Source: Sphingomonadales bacterium UBA2369
GTDB lineage: Bacteria; Pseudomonadota; Alphaproteobacteria; Sphingomonadales; Sphingomonadaceae
Direction of reading: 5' to 3'
Length of the DNA stretch: 64,000 nt
Assembly: GCA_002344055.1 (NCBI GenBank)
Contig: DDTH01000006.1
Location: 287,037 to 351,036, forward strand
Part shown: positions 27,303 to 36,590 of the stretch, one piece after another
Numbering within the stretch: position 1 is the stretch's first letter
How the letters are laid out: each line of letters begins with the position of its first letter
The notes under the pieces: model-generated
Databases searched by the model: none
The model's input: only the letters and a program-made list of their open reading frames with translations
What the model was told of the DNA's origin: nothing
Made by a program: the position numbers and the translations under genes

Positions 27303-29669
27303 ATGGTCTTGCGCAACCGGTTTATCCGCAGCTCGCTGTTCTGCGGCGTCGCGATGCTGACATTCGGCGCCAACGCCGCCCACGCGCAGGACGGCCAGAC
27401 GCCGCCGCCGGAAGCGCCAGCCGATGAAGTCGCGCAAGATGAAGCGGCCAATGAAGGCGAAATCGTCGTCCGCGCCCAGCGCCGCGAGGAGCGGCTGCAG
27501 GACGTCCCGATCGCCATTACCACTTTGAACTCGGATCAGCTCACCACGTCAGGCGTGGCCGATACCGAGACATTGCGCGTCGCCGTACCGTCCTTGAACG
27601 TCACCACCGCCGTCGGCGGCTTTGGCCTCCCCCGCATCCGCGGCGTCGGCGCGACCGGCCAGGGGCCGGGCATCGAAAACCCGGTCGCGATCTATGTCGA
27701 TGGCGTTTATTATGGCGCTTCGTTCGGTATCCTCCAGTCGCTCTACGACGTGGACCAGCTGACCGTCCTGAAAGGCCCGCAGGGCACCCTGTTCGGCCGC
27801 AACGCGACCGGCGGCCTGATCCAGATTCAGACCCGCAACCCCAGCCTTACCGAAGTGCAGGCCAACGGCCAGATCGGCTACGGCAATTACAATACGGCCT
27901 CGGCCGCCATCTTCGCCTCCGCCCCGATCGCCCGGAACGCGGCGTTCAGCATCTCCGCGCAATATGAGGATCGCGCCGACGGCATCGGCCGGAACCTGTT
28001 CCTGAACCAGGATGTGCAGGCGGGCGACACCTATGCCGCGCGCGCCAAATTGCTCATCGAACCCGGACCCCAGACGGAAGTCATCTTCTCGATCGACGCC
28101 AATGGCCGCAATTATTCGGACCCGGCCTTCGTCACCTTCGGGCTGAACACAAACGGGCAGAATACAAGGGCGCAGGTCGCGGCCCTGGGCGGCAATCCCG
28201 ATTACGATATCCTCGCCGATCGCGCTCCCACCGTCAGCACCGAGCAATGGGGCGCGAGCATGTCGGTCGAGCAGGGCATTGGCGAACATACGCTGACCAG
28301 CATCACCGCCTATCGCGAATCGCGGATCAGCAACTTCTTCGATCCGGACGGCACGACCGTGCAGACCCTGGTCATCAACAACAATCAGTATGACAAGCAG
28401 TTCAGCCAGGAACTCAGCCTGATCTCGCCCAACAGCGGCGCGTTCCGTTACGTGCTGGGTCTCTATTACCTGCACAATCTGGCCGGGCTCGATCCCAACC
28501 GGACCACCGGCATCGCCATCTTTGGCAACAATGGCCGCTCCGACGTGTTCGCCGACGTGACACTCGATTCCTATTCTGCCTTCGCCGAGGGCACCTACTC
28601 GATCGGCGAGAACACCAACGTCACCGCCGGCATCCGCTACACGATCGACAATCGCCGCTTCTCGGGCTTCACCCAGACCTTCAACGGGGCGACCAACGCC
28701 ACCGTCACGTCGCCGACCACGGAAGACGAGGTGACCTTCGAGAGCCCCAGCTGGCGCCTGTCGGTCGACCACCGCTTCTCGCCCGAACTGCTCGTCTACG
28801 CGAGCTACAATCGCGGCTTCCGTGCCGGCACATTCGTGCCGCAGGTGACGCCCTTCACCATCCTGCAGCCGGAAGAGGTCGATGCGTTCGAGGTCGGCTT
28901 CAAATCCGACCTGTTCGACCGCCGGGTCCGCGTGAACGTCGCCGGCTATTATTTCGATCAGTCGTCGGTGCAGGTCTTCCAGATCATCGCCGGCGTGCAA
29001 AATGTCTATAATGCGCAAGGTGCCGAAATTTACGGCGTCGATGGCGACATCACCTTCAACGTCAGCCGCAATTTCCGCATCTTCGGCGGCTTCAACTACA
29101 ATCATGCACGCTACAAGGAATTCACCGACGCGGTGATTACGGTACCCTTCCCGGTGGGTCCGACCTTCAGCACGACGCAATTCACCTATGTCGACAGCGC
29201 CACCGGTCAGACGGTCGCGAACACGACCTGCCTCGGCACGTTCGTACCGCCGAACCTCACGACCCAGGCGCAGCGCGACGCTTTCTATCGCGGTCGGCTG
29301 GGCGGCAATTGCCTCGTCCGTGGCGATGCGTCCGGCAACCGGCTGCAGAACACGCCGGACATCACCTTCAGCGTCGGCGCATCGCTCGACATCCCGACTT
29401 CCATCGGCAAGTTCACGCTGGCCGGCCATTTCTACCACAATGGCGGCTTCGTCGGCTCGCCAGACGAGCGGGTGCAGCAGGAGGCTTACAGCCTGCTCGA
29501 CGCGTCGCTGACCTGGGCCATACCCGGAGACAAATTCCACGTCCGTCTCTGGGGGAAGAATCTGACCGACTCGGTCTATTTCTCCCAGATCAGCGCCTCG
29601 AACAGCGGCGACAACGCCTATGCCGGCCTGCCGCTGACCTATGGCGTACAGGTGGGCTTCCGCTTCTAG
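27303..29669 (+). CDS. TonB-dependent outer-membrane receptor
   Basis: About 788 residues with a signal peptide ending AAHAQDG. The plug reads EIVVRAQRREERLQDVPIAI and VLKGPQGTLFGRNATGG, and the barrel ends PLTYGVQVGFRF. This plug subtype (VTAQRREE-like) is the expanded sphingomonad/Caulobacter class that imports diverse organic substrates, often aromatics or glycans, rather than only iron. GGGGAGGA lies eight bases upstream of the start at 27303. A stem-loop with a T-run follows its stop. Its place beside aromatic catabolic genes suggests uptake of the pathway substrate. Confidence 0.88.
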   Translation: MVLRNRFIRSSLFCGVAMLTFGANAAHAQDGQTPPPEAPADEVAQDEAANEGEIVVRAQRREERLQDVPIAITTLNSDQLTTSGVADTETLRVAVPSLNVTTAVGGFGLPRIRGVGATGQGPGIENPVAIYVDGVYYGASFGILQSLYDVDQLTVLKGPQGTLFGRNATGGLIQIQTRNPSLTEVQANGQIGYGNYNTASAAIFASAPIARNAAFSISAQYEDRADGIGRNLFLNQDVQAGDTYAARAKLLIEPGPQTEVIFSIDANGRNYSDPAFVTFGLNTNGQNTRAQVAALGGNPDYDILADRAPTVSTEQWGASMSVEQGIGEHTLTSITAYRESRISNFFDPDGTTVQTLVINNNQYDKQFSQELSLISPNSGAFRYVLGLYYLHNLAGLDPNRTTGIAIFGNNGRSDVFADVTLDSYSAFAEGTYSIGENTNVTAGIRYTIDNRRFSGFTQTFNGATNATVTSPTTEDEVTFESPSWRLSVDHRFSPELLVYASYNRGFRAGTFVPQVTPFTILQPEEVDAFEVGFKSDLFDRRVRVNVAGYYFDQSSVQVFQIIAGVQNVYNAQGAEIYGVDGDITFNVSRNFRIFGGFNYNHARYKEFTDAVITVPFPVGPTFSTTQFTYVDSATGQTVANTTCLGTFVPPNLTTQAQRDAFYRGRLGGNCLVRGDASGNRLQNTPDITFSVGASLDIPTSIGKFTLAGHFYHNGGFVGSPDERVQQEAYSLLDASLTWAIPGDKFHVRLWGKNLTDSVYFSQISASNSGDNAYAGLPLTYGVQVGFRF

Positions 29670-29699
29670 GAGACCATCCGCCTTTCGATCACGACCTAC

Positions 29700-29735
29700 T
29701 GGCCGCCGGGCACATCATTCGGCGGCCATTTTTCT
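29700..29735 (+). terminator. Rho-independent terminator of the TonB receptor gene
   Basis: TGGCCGCC and GGCGGCCA form an 8-bp stem with a 13-base loop, followed by TTTTTCTT. It overlaps the last codons of the convergent LysR gene. Confidence 0.75.
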
Positions 29736-30668
29736 TGCATCATGATAGATCTGGATCGTCCCGCCGCTGCGCTCGACCGCGTTGGCGCGGTTGCGGAACC
29801 AGGTGCCGAGGAAGGCGATCAGTGTGCGCACCTTCTTCGGCACGTTCCCGCCAGGCGCGTAAGCGGCGTAGAGCGGCGCCTCCTCGATCGCGATCGACGG
29901 CAGGATCTGCCGCAACGACCCTTGGCGCAGGTCATGCTCCGCCACCCGGCGAGGAAGCATGGCGATGCCGAGGCCGCGGGTCGCGCCGGTGCAAAGGGTG
30001 AAATAGCTGTTCGAGGAGAATCGCGAGGGCAATTTCAGCGGGACGCGGCTGCCATCGTCGAACGTCCAGTGCGTCTCGCCCAGCTTGGTCAGGCAATCGT
30101 GCCCGGCAAGGGCGGCCGCGTCGACAGGCTCGCCCCGCGCCTCCAGATAGTCTGGCGAGGTGACCAGCACATAGTCGATGCCGCCGATCTTCTTCACGAT
30201 CACGTCGCTATCGCGCACCCGCCTTGGCTGGATGCAGACGTCGAAGCCACGATTGAGAAACTCGTTCGGGTTCAGCGAAATCTCCCCGATATGGAGTTGG
30301 ATGGTGATGTCCGGATACTCCCGGCAGAAATCGACCGCCGCGTCAGACATGTCGAAATTGCCCACCCATTTCGGGCAGACGATCGAGATGTTGCCCTCGA
30401 CCTTGTCCTTGATCGCGATGATCTCATTCTCGCCCTCGCGCAGTTCCGCAAGCACGCGCTTGCAGACGGCGTAATAGCGCAGCCCCGCTTCCGAGGGCGT
30501 CACCGAGCGGGTGGTGCGATTGAGCAGGCGAACGCCGAAATGCTCCTCGAGATCGCTGATGTGCCGCGACACGAGCGCGCGCGAGATGCCCAGTTCTTCG
30601 GCCGCCGCCGTGAAGCTCGAATGATCCACGACCTTCATGAAGGTCGTCATCGTCACCAACCGGTCCAT
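29715..30668 (-). CDS. LysR-family transcriptional regulator
   Basis: A 317-residue protein of normal LysR length. Residues 1-60 are the HTH (MDRLVTMTTFMKVVDHSSF, LGISRALVSRHISDLE, VRLLNRTTRSVTPSE). The rest is the effector domain (GNISIVCPKWVGNFDMSDA, LGIAMLPRRVAEHDL). The group with NRTTRSV and TPSEAG is the CrgA/AaeR-like class. It is divergent from the demethylase gene at 30801, with a TGTGAT-type dyad between them. It probably regulates that gene. Confidence 0.85.
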   Translation of the reverse strand: MDRLVTMTTFMKVVDHSSFTAAAEELGISRALVSRHISDLEEHFGVRLLNRTTRSVTPSEAGLRYYAVCKRVLAELREGENEIIAIKDKVEGNISIVCPKWVGNFDMSDAAVDFCREYPDITIQLHIGEISLNPNEFLNRGFDVCIQPRRVRDSDVIVKKIGGIDYVLVTSPDYLEARGEPVDAAALAGHDCLTKLGETHWTFDDGSRVPLKLPSRFSSNSYFTLCTGATRGLGIAMLPRRVAEHDLRQGSLRQILPSIAIEEAPLYAAYAPGGNVPKKVRTLIAFLGTWFRNRANAVERSGGTIQIYHDARKMAAE

Positions 30669-30772
30669 CGCCGCACTTGCTCCATTTTCGTCGCCAATAG
30701 CAGATCATTGGTCAGCGGGGCGCAACACTGAGTTGCGCCTCGCCCGATTGTTTCAGCGCCGTCGTCCGCCAC

Positions 30773-30789
30773 TGTGATCCCGAATCACA
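30773..30789. promoter_or_regulatory. Dyad upstream of the LigM/DesA-like gene
   Basis: TGTGAT-CCCGA-ATCACA is a perfect 6-5-6 inverted repeat 12 bases before the gene start. It resembles a CRP half-site pair but with one extra spacer base, so another regulator is equally possible. Confidence 0.4.
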
Positions 30790-30800
30790 AAGGGATGAGG

Positions 30801-32129
30801 ATGATGGGCGCACCCAGTTTGCAGGACGGCATCGACAAGGCGGGTTCGCCGATGAAGCTGCTGTGGAAGCCCGATCCGCCGCTGCAGACCGTGCCGGTGG
30901 TGCAGCCGGAATTCAGCGGCTGGGCGAAAGAGCAATCGGCCTATGAGGATGGCGTCATCCTCTATGACCTGTGCCACCATATGAACGACCTTTTCATCGA
31001 CGGGCCGGACGCGCTGCGCCTGCTCCAGTCGGTCAGCGCCAACGATTATTCGAAGTTTGCGATCGGTCAGGCCAAGCAGTTCGTGCCCGTCACAGAGAAC
31101 GGCGACATCGTCACGGACGGCATATTGATGCGCATGGGCGAGGACAGCTTCCTGCTCTCCGGTGTCCCCGCTTCACAGAACTGGGTGCGCTATCACGGGG
31201 AGAAAGGCGGCCACGAAGTGCGCTTCGTCGCCAATGCCGATTCCCACAATCGCAAGGACGGCCCGCCCGCTCTGTTCCGCTACCAGGTGCAGGGGCCGAA
31301 AGCGATGGAAGTGGTCGAACGCGCGCTCGGCGCCGCGCCGCCGAAAGTAAAATTCTTCCACTCCGAGGAGGTGACGATCGCCGGCGCGACATTGCGCGCC
31401 TTCCGCCACGGCATGGCCGGCCAGCCTGGCTTCGAACTGCTCGGCCGCTGGGAGGATAATGACGCGGTGAAGCAGGCTTTGCTCGACGCCGGGGAACCCT
31501 CCGGCATGGTCCAGGTCGGCGGCCTGGCTTATTACACCAACGGCATCGAGAGCGGCTGGATCCCGACCCCGACGCCCGGCATTTACAGCGATCCAGCGCT
31601 CGAGGATTATCGCCGCTTCGTCCCGCTCTTCTCTTATGAAGGGCAGAAACCGATCCACGGCAGCTTCTATTCCGGCGACATCGCCGATTATTACGTCTCG
31701 CCCTACGAGCTAGGCTATGGCCGCTCGATCAGCTTCAACCACGATTTCATCGGGCGCGAGGCGCTGGCCGTAGCCAAGGACAATCACCGCCGCGAGCGCG
31801 TCACCTTCGTGCTTAATCCCGACGATGTGCGCGCGGGGCTGGGCGATCCCGGCTATCTGCTCCGCTATCCGCGCGATCGGGTCGAGGTGAATGGCGAACT
31901 GGTCGGACTCGCCATGTACACCGCCAATTTTCCGCGACACGGCACCTTGCTCTCGCTGGGCCTGATCGACCGCGCGCACGCCGCGCCCGGCACCGAGGTG
32001 GAGATTGCCTGGGGCGAGCATCCGGGCGCCGATGCCCCCGCCGACGCGCATCGCGATTTCCCGCGCATCCGGGCGATCGTGCAGCCATCGCCCTACAACC
32101 AGGTGGCGCGGTCGAGCTACCGGGCCTGA
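30801..32129 (+). CDS. THF-dependent aromatic O-demethylase, LigM/DesA-like (GcvT fold)
   Basis: About 442 residues. The sequence follows LigM of SYK-6 closely in order: PVVQPEFSGWAKEQ, HHMNDLFIDGPDALRLL, KQFVPVTENGDIVTDGI, FRHGMAGQPGFELLG, ESGWIPTPTPGIY, YYVSPYELGYG and FDHDFIGR-like FNHDFIGREAL. This family moves the methyl group of vanillate or syringate to tetrahydrofolate, giving protocatechuate or 3-O-methylgallate and 5-methyl-THF. The start at 30801 aligns with LigM; 30774 and 30795 are alternatives. The nearby MetF and PurU genes would recycle the methyl-THF. Vanillate versus syringate or a related acid cannot be told apart here. Confidence 0.8.
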   Translation: MMGAPSLQDGIDKAGSPMKLLWKPDPPLQTVPVVQPEFSGWAKEQSAYEDGVILYDLCHHMNDLFIDGPDALRLLQSVSANDYSKFAIGQAKQFVPVTENGDIVTDGILMRMGEDSFLLSGVPASQNWVRYHGEKGGHEVRFVANADSHNRKDGPPALFRYQVQGPKAMEVVERALGAAPPKVKFFHSEEVTIAGATLRAFRHGMAGQPGFELLGRWEDNDAVKQALLDAGEPSGMVQVGGLAYYTNGIESGWIPTPTPGIYSDPALEDYRRFVPLFSYEGQKPIHGSFYSGDIADYYVSPYELGYGRSISFNHDFIGREALAVAKDNHRRERVTFVLNPDDVRAGLGDPGYLLRYPRDRVEVNGELVGLAMYTANFPRHGTLLSLGLIDRAHAAPGTEVEIAWGEHPGADAPADAHRDFPRIRAIVQPSPYNQVARSSYRA

Positions 32130-32167
32130 AAGGTTCAAACTAACCAAAAGTGCCCATGGTCGCGCGA

Positions 32168-32184
32168 GAAAACCCAATGTTTTC
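32168..32184. terminator. Small hairpin in the convergent gap after the demethylase gene
   Basis: GAAAAC-CCAAT-GTTTTC is a 6-bp stem 38 bases past the stop, without a T-run. It may act as a weak terminator. Confidence 0.3.
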
Positions 32185-32292
32185 AGTAGAGCGATTTTGC
32201 GCTGAGGGGTCGTTTTCCCGGCGATGAGAAAGAACGGCGAATCGCCGTGCCGCACATAGTGAATCATGGCCGGGTAGGAAAATGACGGGGAC

Positions 32293-33138
32293 TCAGTCCC
32301 CGAACACGATCGTCCGGTGCCCGTCGATCAGCACGCGCTGCTCCAGATGATCGCGCACCGCTCGCGCCAGCACGCGACGCTCCACGTCGCGGCCCTTGCG
32401 GATCATGTCTTCCGGCGAATCCGCATGGCTGACCGGCTCGACCTCCTGCCGGATGATCGGGCCTTCATCGAGGTCGCTGGTTACATAATGCGCCGTCGCG
32501 CCGATCATCTTCACACCGCGCGTATGGGCCTGATGATAGGGTTTCGCGCCCTTGAAGCCGGGCAGGAAGCTGTGGTGGATGTTGATGCAACGCCCGGCAA
32601 GGAAGCCGGCAAGATCGTCCGACAGGATCTGCATGTAGCGGGCGAGCACAACCAGATCGGCACCCGTCTCGGCGACGACCCGTTTGATCGCCGCTTCCTG
32701 CGCCTCCTTCGTATCCGGCGTGACCGGCAGATGATGAAACGGGATGTGGACCGGAATCCACGTCTTCAGCGCCGCGCGGCTATGGTTGGAGACGATGCCG
32801 ACAACCTGCGCATCCAATTCCCCGATCCGGTCGCGGTAGAGCAGATCGACCATGCAATGATCGAATTTCGACACCAGGATCAGCAGCCGCTGCCTCCTTT
32901 CCCGGGCGCGCAAATCCACGGTCATGCCTTCTCCGCGGAGGCGCTCCACCACCGCCAGAAGCGCGTCCGGCGCACCCTTGAGCGCGAATGCGATCCGCAT
33001 GAAGAAGCGCGCGCTGAGCGGATCGGCGAAATGCTGCGCCTCGAGGATATTGCCCCCTGCGGCGAACAACGCGCCGCTGACCGTCGCGACCAGACCCGAC
33101 CGATCGGCGCAGGCGACGGTCATCCGATAGACGCTCAT
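32293..33138 (-). CDS. purU: Formyltetrahydrofolate deformylase
   Basis: About 281 residues. An N-terminal ACT domain (YRMTVACADRSGLVATVSGA) is followed by a formyl-transferase-type hydrolase domain with CINIHHSFLPGFKGAKPY and ATAHYVTSDLDEGPII, giving the Asn, His and Asp of the active site. PurU splits 10-formyl-THF to formate and THF. The start at 33138 overlaps the MetF-like stop by four bases. Together with MetF it forms a route that disposes of methyl groups taken from aromatic ethers and frees THF for the demethylase. Confidence 0.9.
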   Translation of the reverse strand: MSVYRMTVACADRSGLVATVSGALFAAGGNILEAQHFADPLSARFFMRIAFALKGAPDALLAVVERLRGEGMTVDLRARERRQRLLILVSKFDHCMVDLLYRDRIGELDAQVVGIVSNHSRAALKTWIPVHIPFHHLPVTPDTKEAQEAAIKRVVAETGADLVVLARYMQILSDDLAGFLAGRCINIHHSFLPGFKGAKPYHQAHTRGVKMIGATAHYVTSDLDEGPIIRQEVEPVSHADSPEDMIRKGRDVERRVLARAVRDHLEQRVLIDGHRTIVFGD

Positions 33139-33995
33139 CGCTGCGCCTCCGCCCAATCGGCCATCTTCCCCAGCCCGCCGAACGGAAAGAGATGGATCGC
33201 GACCGGGCCAAGCGGCTCAGTGGCGACCGCCCGCGCGAGCGCCGCATAGAGAAGATCGGGTCCGGCGCTGCTCAGCAGGCGTGTGATCGACGCGCCGTAG
33301 CGGGTCATGGCGCGCGCCGAGACGCCGACGCCGCAGCGCGCGGCATAGCGCAGCAGGGTGCCGACATTGGCGGGACCCGGCAGGCCCATCCGGACGACGC
33401 CGTCGAAGCCACCGGCACGGATGCGGCGCAGCCAGGCGACGACCGGCTCGGCCTCGAACCCGAATTGCGTGACCAGTTCGGCCGTCACGGCTTGCTCCGC
33501 CAGCGCGGCGATCTTGGCGCGGCGTGCATGGTCCAGCGCCTCCCGGTCGATGCCGGGATGACCGTCCGGATAGCCGGAGATCCCGACGACCCCGATCCCG
33601 TGCCGCGCGAACGATGTGGCCGCGATCATCGCCAGCGCATCGGCGAACGGGCCTGCCGGGGCCGGCACATCCCCGGCGATGACGAACAGCCTGTCGACGC
33701 CCGCCGCCGCGAACCCGTCGAGGGCCTGGGCAAGGTCCGCTTCGGAGGCGATGCGGCGGGCGGCGACGTGCGGCATCGGCACCAGCCCCAACGCACGCAC
33801 CCGCGCCGCCGCCTCGATCCGCGCCCCATCGCTCTCGTTCGGCAGATTGGTGATCGAGACGATCGTGCCGTCGGGGATCGCCGCCCGCACCGCGTCGAGC
33901 CGGCCGGCGTCCCGCGCCGAAATCTCGAACGAATAGCCGTCGAGCAGATGGCGTCGCGCCGTCTGCTCCTGCTTCGCCATTGCCAATGCCGCCAT
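33135..33995 (-). CDS. metF: Methylenetetrahydrofolate reductase-like protein
   Basis: A 286-residue protein with the MetF barrel features: FEISARDAGRLDAVRAAI, TIVSITNLPNESDGARIEAA, PMPHVAARRI, LFVIAGDVPAPAGPF and VTQFGFEAEPVVAWL. In this setting it would run in the oxidative direction, 5-methyl-THF to 5,10-methylene-THF, as known for the metF beside ligM in SYK-6. It is the first gene of a two-gene operon with purU and is divergent from the Rieske oxygenase gene across a 238-bp region. Confidence 0.82.
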   Translation of the reverse strand: MAALAMAKQEQTARRHLLDGYSFEISARDAGRLDAVRAAIPDGTIVSITNLPNESDGARIEAAARVRALGLVPMPHVAARRIASEADLAQALDGFAAAGVDRLFVIAGDVPAPAGPFADALAMIAATSFARHGIGVVGISGYPDGHPGIDREALDHARRAKIAALAEQAVTAELVTQFGFEAEPVVAWLRRIRAGGFDGVVRMGLPGPANVGTLLRYAARCGVGVSARAMTRYGASITRLLSSAGPDLLYAALARAVATEPLGPVAIHLFPFGGLGKMADWAEAQR

Positions 33996-34233
33996 ATTTC
34001 CTCCCGCCGGCCGCTTCGCGGGGCCGGCCAGACGGGACTAGAAAGCGAGCGGATCGGCCGGGAAACCGGCGCACACGCAACAGAGCGTTGCACCGGGTTG
34101 ACGGATCGCCGCCGACGGTGGGCAAATGCGACGCACGCGATTGTTGCGGATTTCGCACATTAGTGTTCACCGGCATTGGCTGCGGTGCGGCTAAGCCTCT
34201 GGTAAAAAGCGCGACAGCGCCAGGAGAGGTTTC

Positions 34234-35283
34234 GTGAACAAATTCCCCCGCAATCATTGGTATGCCGCCGCCTGGGCCAGCGAGATCGGCGATGCGCCGG
34301 TCGGGCGCCGCATTCTCGACGAGCCGGTCGTGCTGTTCCGCGGCGGCGACGGCAAGGTCGCGGCGCTGGAGGATCGCTGTCCGCACCGGCTGGTGCCGCT
34401 GTCGATGGGGACGGTGGTCAACGGCGCGCTGCAATGCGGCTATCACGGCATGACCTTCGGTGCGGACGGACAATGCGTGCGCATTCCAGGTCAGGAGCGC
34501 ATCCCGCCGCGCGCGGTGGTGCGCAATTATCCGATCGCCGAGCGTTACGGCATGGCCTGGATCTGGATGGGCGAGGCGGAGCGCGCCGACCCGGAATTGC
34601 TGCCCGAAATCCCGCATTTCGACGATCCTGACTGGGGCAAGATCACTGACGGCTATCAACACCACCCGTCCAACTATCTGAACATCGTCGAAAATCTGAT
34701 GGACCCGTCGCACACGACCTTCGTCCACAAGCAGACGATCGGCAATCCGGCCGCCGCCAATGCCGGCGTGCAGATGGAGAAGACGGACGATTATATCGTC
34801 GCCTACAAATGGCTGCCTTCCTCCCCGCCCTCGCCGATGGATATGCAGATCAAGGATTTCGGCGACGGCAAGGTGGACCGGGGGCAATTCTTCTATTTCG
34901 AGGTGCCGTGCGTGTCGCGCGTGGACATCATCACCATGCCGGCGGGGCTGGAGCGGACCGAGGAGAATTTCAACAAGGGGCTGCGCAACAACAGCTATAA
35001 ATTCCTCACCCCCGAGACGGAGACGAGCACGCATTTCTTCTGGATGCACCTCAGGAACTACAATGTCGGCGACGATGCCTGGTCGGAGCGGATGCGCGGC
35101 GTGTTCGAAAAGACGTTCAACGAGGATCGCGACATCGAAATGGCGATGCAGGAATCGCAGAATCTGCTGGGCGTTCGGCAAATGGTCGGCCTCGAGATCG
35201 ACCGCGCGCCAACCATCGCGCTGAAGATGATCGAACGGCTGGTGAAGGACGAGAATGCGGCCGCCGAGACGGTCGCGGCCTGA
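34234..35283 (+). CDS. Rieske-type oxygenase, VanA-like aromatic O-demethylase/hydroxylase
   Basis: A 349-residue alpha subunit. The Rieske ligands are Cys49, His51, Cys68 and His71 (CPHRL and CGYHG). The mononuclear iron motif DPSHTTFVH gives Asp157, His160 and His165. Size and the N-terminus NKFPRNHWYAAAWASEIG place it in the VanA/phthalate/toluate group. The likely reaction is oxidative O-demethylation of a methoxybenzoate or hydroxylation of an aromatic acid. The start is GTG with CAGGAGAGG upstream. No VanB-type ferredoxin reductase gene is in the window, so electrons must come from elsewhere. Confidence 0.82.
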   Translation: MNKFPRNHWYAAAWASEIGDAPVGRRILDEPVVLFRGGDGKVAALEDRCPHRLVPLSMGTVVNGALQCGYHGMTFGADGQCVRIPGQERIPPRAVVRNYPIAERYGMAWIWMGEAERADPELLPEIPHFDDPDWGKITDGYQHHPSNYLNIVENLMDPSHTTFVHKQTIGNPAAANAGVQMEKTDDYIVAYKWLPSSPPSPMDMQIKDFGDGKVDRGQFFYFEVPCVSRVDIITMPAGLERTEENFNKGLRNNSYKFLTPETETSTHFFWMHLRNYNVGDDAWSERMRGVFEKTFNEDRDIEMAMQESQNLLGVRQMVGLEIDRAPTIALKMIERLVKDENAAAETVAA

Positions 35284-36417
35284 TCAGCCGAAGGCGATTC
35301 CGGTCGCACTGGGCACGGCGAGCGCCCCTTCGCCCACCAGCTTGCCCGTGCCGCGATCGACGCGAAAGGCAGTGATATTGTCCGAGGCCTGATTGGCGAC
35401 GAGCAGCCATTTGCCGCTCGGCGAAAGATCGCTCCCCCACGGCTTGGAGCCGCCCGCGGGCACGCGCTGCACCTCGCTCAGCAGACCCGACCGCCGATCG
35501 ATCGCATAGACCTGGATCGTGTCGGCGACGCGGTTCGAAGCGTAGAGGAAACGGCCGTCGGCGGAGAGGGTCAGCGCCGCCGCGCTGTGCGTCTCCGCGC
35601 CGGGATCGCCCAGAGCGAGCTGCTGCACCTGGGTCAAAGCCCCGTCATCCCAGCGGAAGACGTACAATTCGGCCGACAATTCGCTCAGCATGTAGGCGAA
35701 GCGGCCATCCCGTCCGAACAGGATGAGGCGCGGCCCCGAGCCCGCCGGCAACGACGCAAAGGGCGGATCGGCGGGCGAGAGCGACACAGCGTCGGCATCG
35801 AAGCGATAGACGTAGAGCCTGTCGGCGCCCATGTCCGGCGCGAGCAAATAGCGGCCGCTGGGATCAAGCGTCACACCATGTGGGCGCGGGCCGGGCTGGC
35901 GGCGGTGCGGACCGGAGCCTTCCTGCGCTTGCAGCGACCGGACCGAGCCGAGCGAGCCGTCCGCCGCGACCGGGATTGCCCCGACATTGCCGCCACCGAA
36001 ATTGGCGACGAACAGGATCCGGCCAGTGGGGTCGAGATCGAGATGGGTCGCGCCCCCGCCGCCGGACGCGGTGCGCATCACAGACATCAGCGCTCCGGTG
36101 TCCGGCTCGTATTGGAAGCTCAGCACCGCGCCGGCGCGGCTGCCGTCATTGCCGACCTCGCTGACCGCGAACAGCCGATTGCGGGCGCGGTCGGCATGCA
36201 ACCAGGTCGGGCGCTCCACTTCCCCCACCCAGCCGATCGCCTCGAGCGCGCCGGTCTTCTCGTCGAGCCAGGCGGCAAACACGCCCTCGCCTGGCCCGGT
36301 CGCCTGCGTGCCGACGTAAACGAGCGTGCCGCCGCGGCGGCGGGCGCGGACCATCGCCAGTGCGGCGGCCAACGCGGCCCCTCCCAGAGCTCCTCCGGTC
36401 AGCAATCGCCAGCGCAT
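35284..36417 (-). CDS. Lactonase, seven-bladed beta-propeller family (PF10282-type)
   Basis: A 377-residue protein with an N-terminal hydrophobic segment (LLTGGALGGAALAAALAMV) that may be a membrane anchor. Blade motifs include LVYVGTQATGPGEGVFAAW, ILFVANFGGGNVGAIPV, PHGVTLDPSGRYLLAPDMG and FLYASNRVADTIQVYAID, as in 6-phosphogluconolactonase-like and muconate-lactonizing propellers. In this neighbourhood it may open a lactone from ring cleavage, but the anchor suggests a periplasmic location. Its stop directly abuts the stop of the Rieske gene. GGGAGAATGGA precedes the start. Confidence 0.78.
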   Translation of the reverse strand: MRWRLLTGGALGGAALAAALAMVRARRRGGTLVYVGTQATGPGEGVFAAWLDEKTGALEAIGWVGEVERPTWLHADRARNRLFAVSEVGNDGSRAGAVLSFQYEPDTGALMSVMRTASGGGGATHLDLDPTGRILFVANFGGGNVGAIPVAADGSLGSVRSLQAQEGSGPHRRQPGPRPHGVTLDPSGRYLLAPDMGADRLYVYRFDADAVSLSPADPPFASLPAGSGPRLILFGRDGRFAYMLSELSAELYVFRWDDGALTQVQQLALGDPGAETHSAAALTLSADGRFLYASNRVADTIQVYAIDRRSGLLSEVQRVPAGGSKPWGSDLSPSGKWLLVANQASDNITAFRVDRGTGKLVGEGALAVPSATGIAFG

Positions 36418-36590
36418 TCCATTCTCCCGGTCTCGACCCTGATTGCCCTATCGCATCCACCCGCGCCCGATAAATTGCCGCCCGCAAGTGATCGTTGCGC
36501 GCGAACCGCGATTGTCGCCACGCGTGATACCGGCATAGTGCACCATCGAGGCGGCAAGCGACCGCGACATGCGAGAGGAATTCGACGGCC

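Noticed and set aside
27549..29540. A 663-residue open frame on the minus strand
   Set aside because: It is antisense to the TonB receptor gene at 27303-29669 and has no family features.
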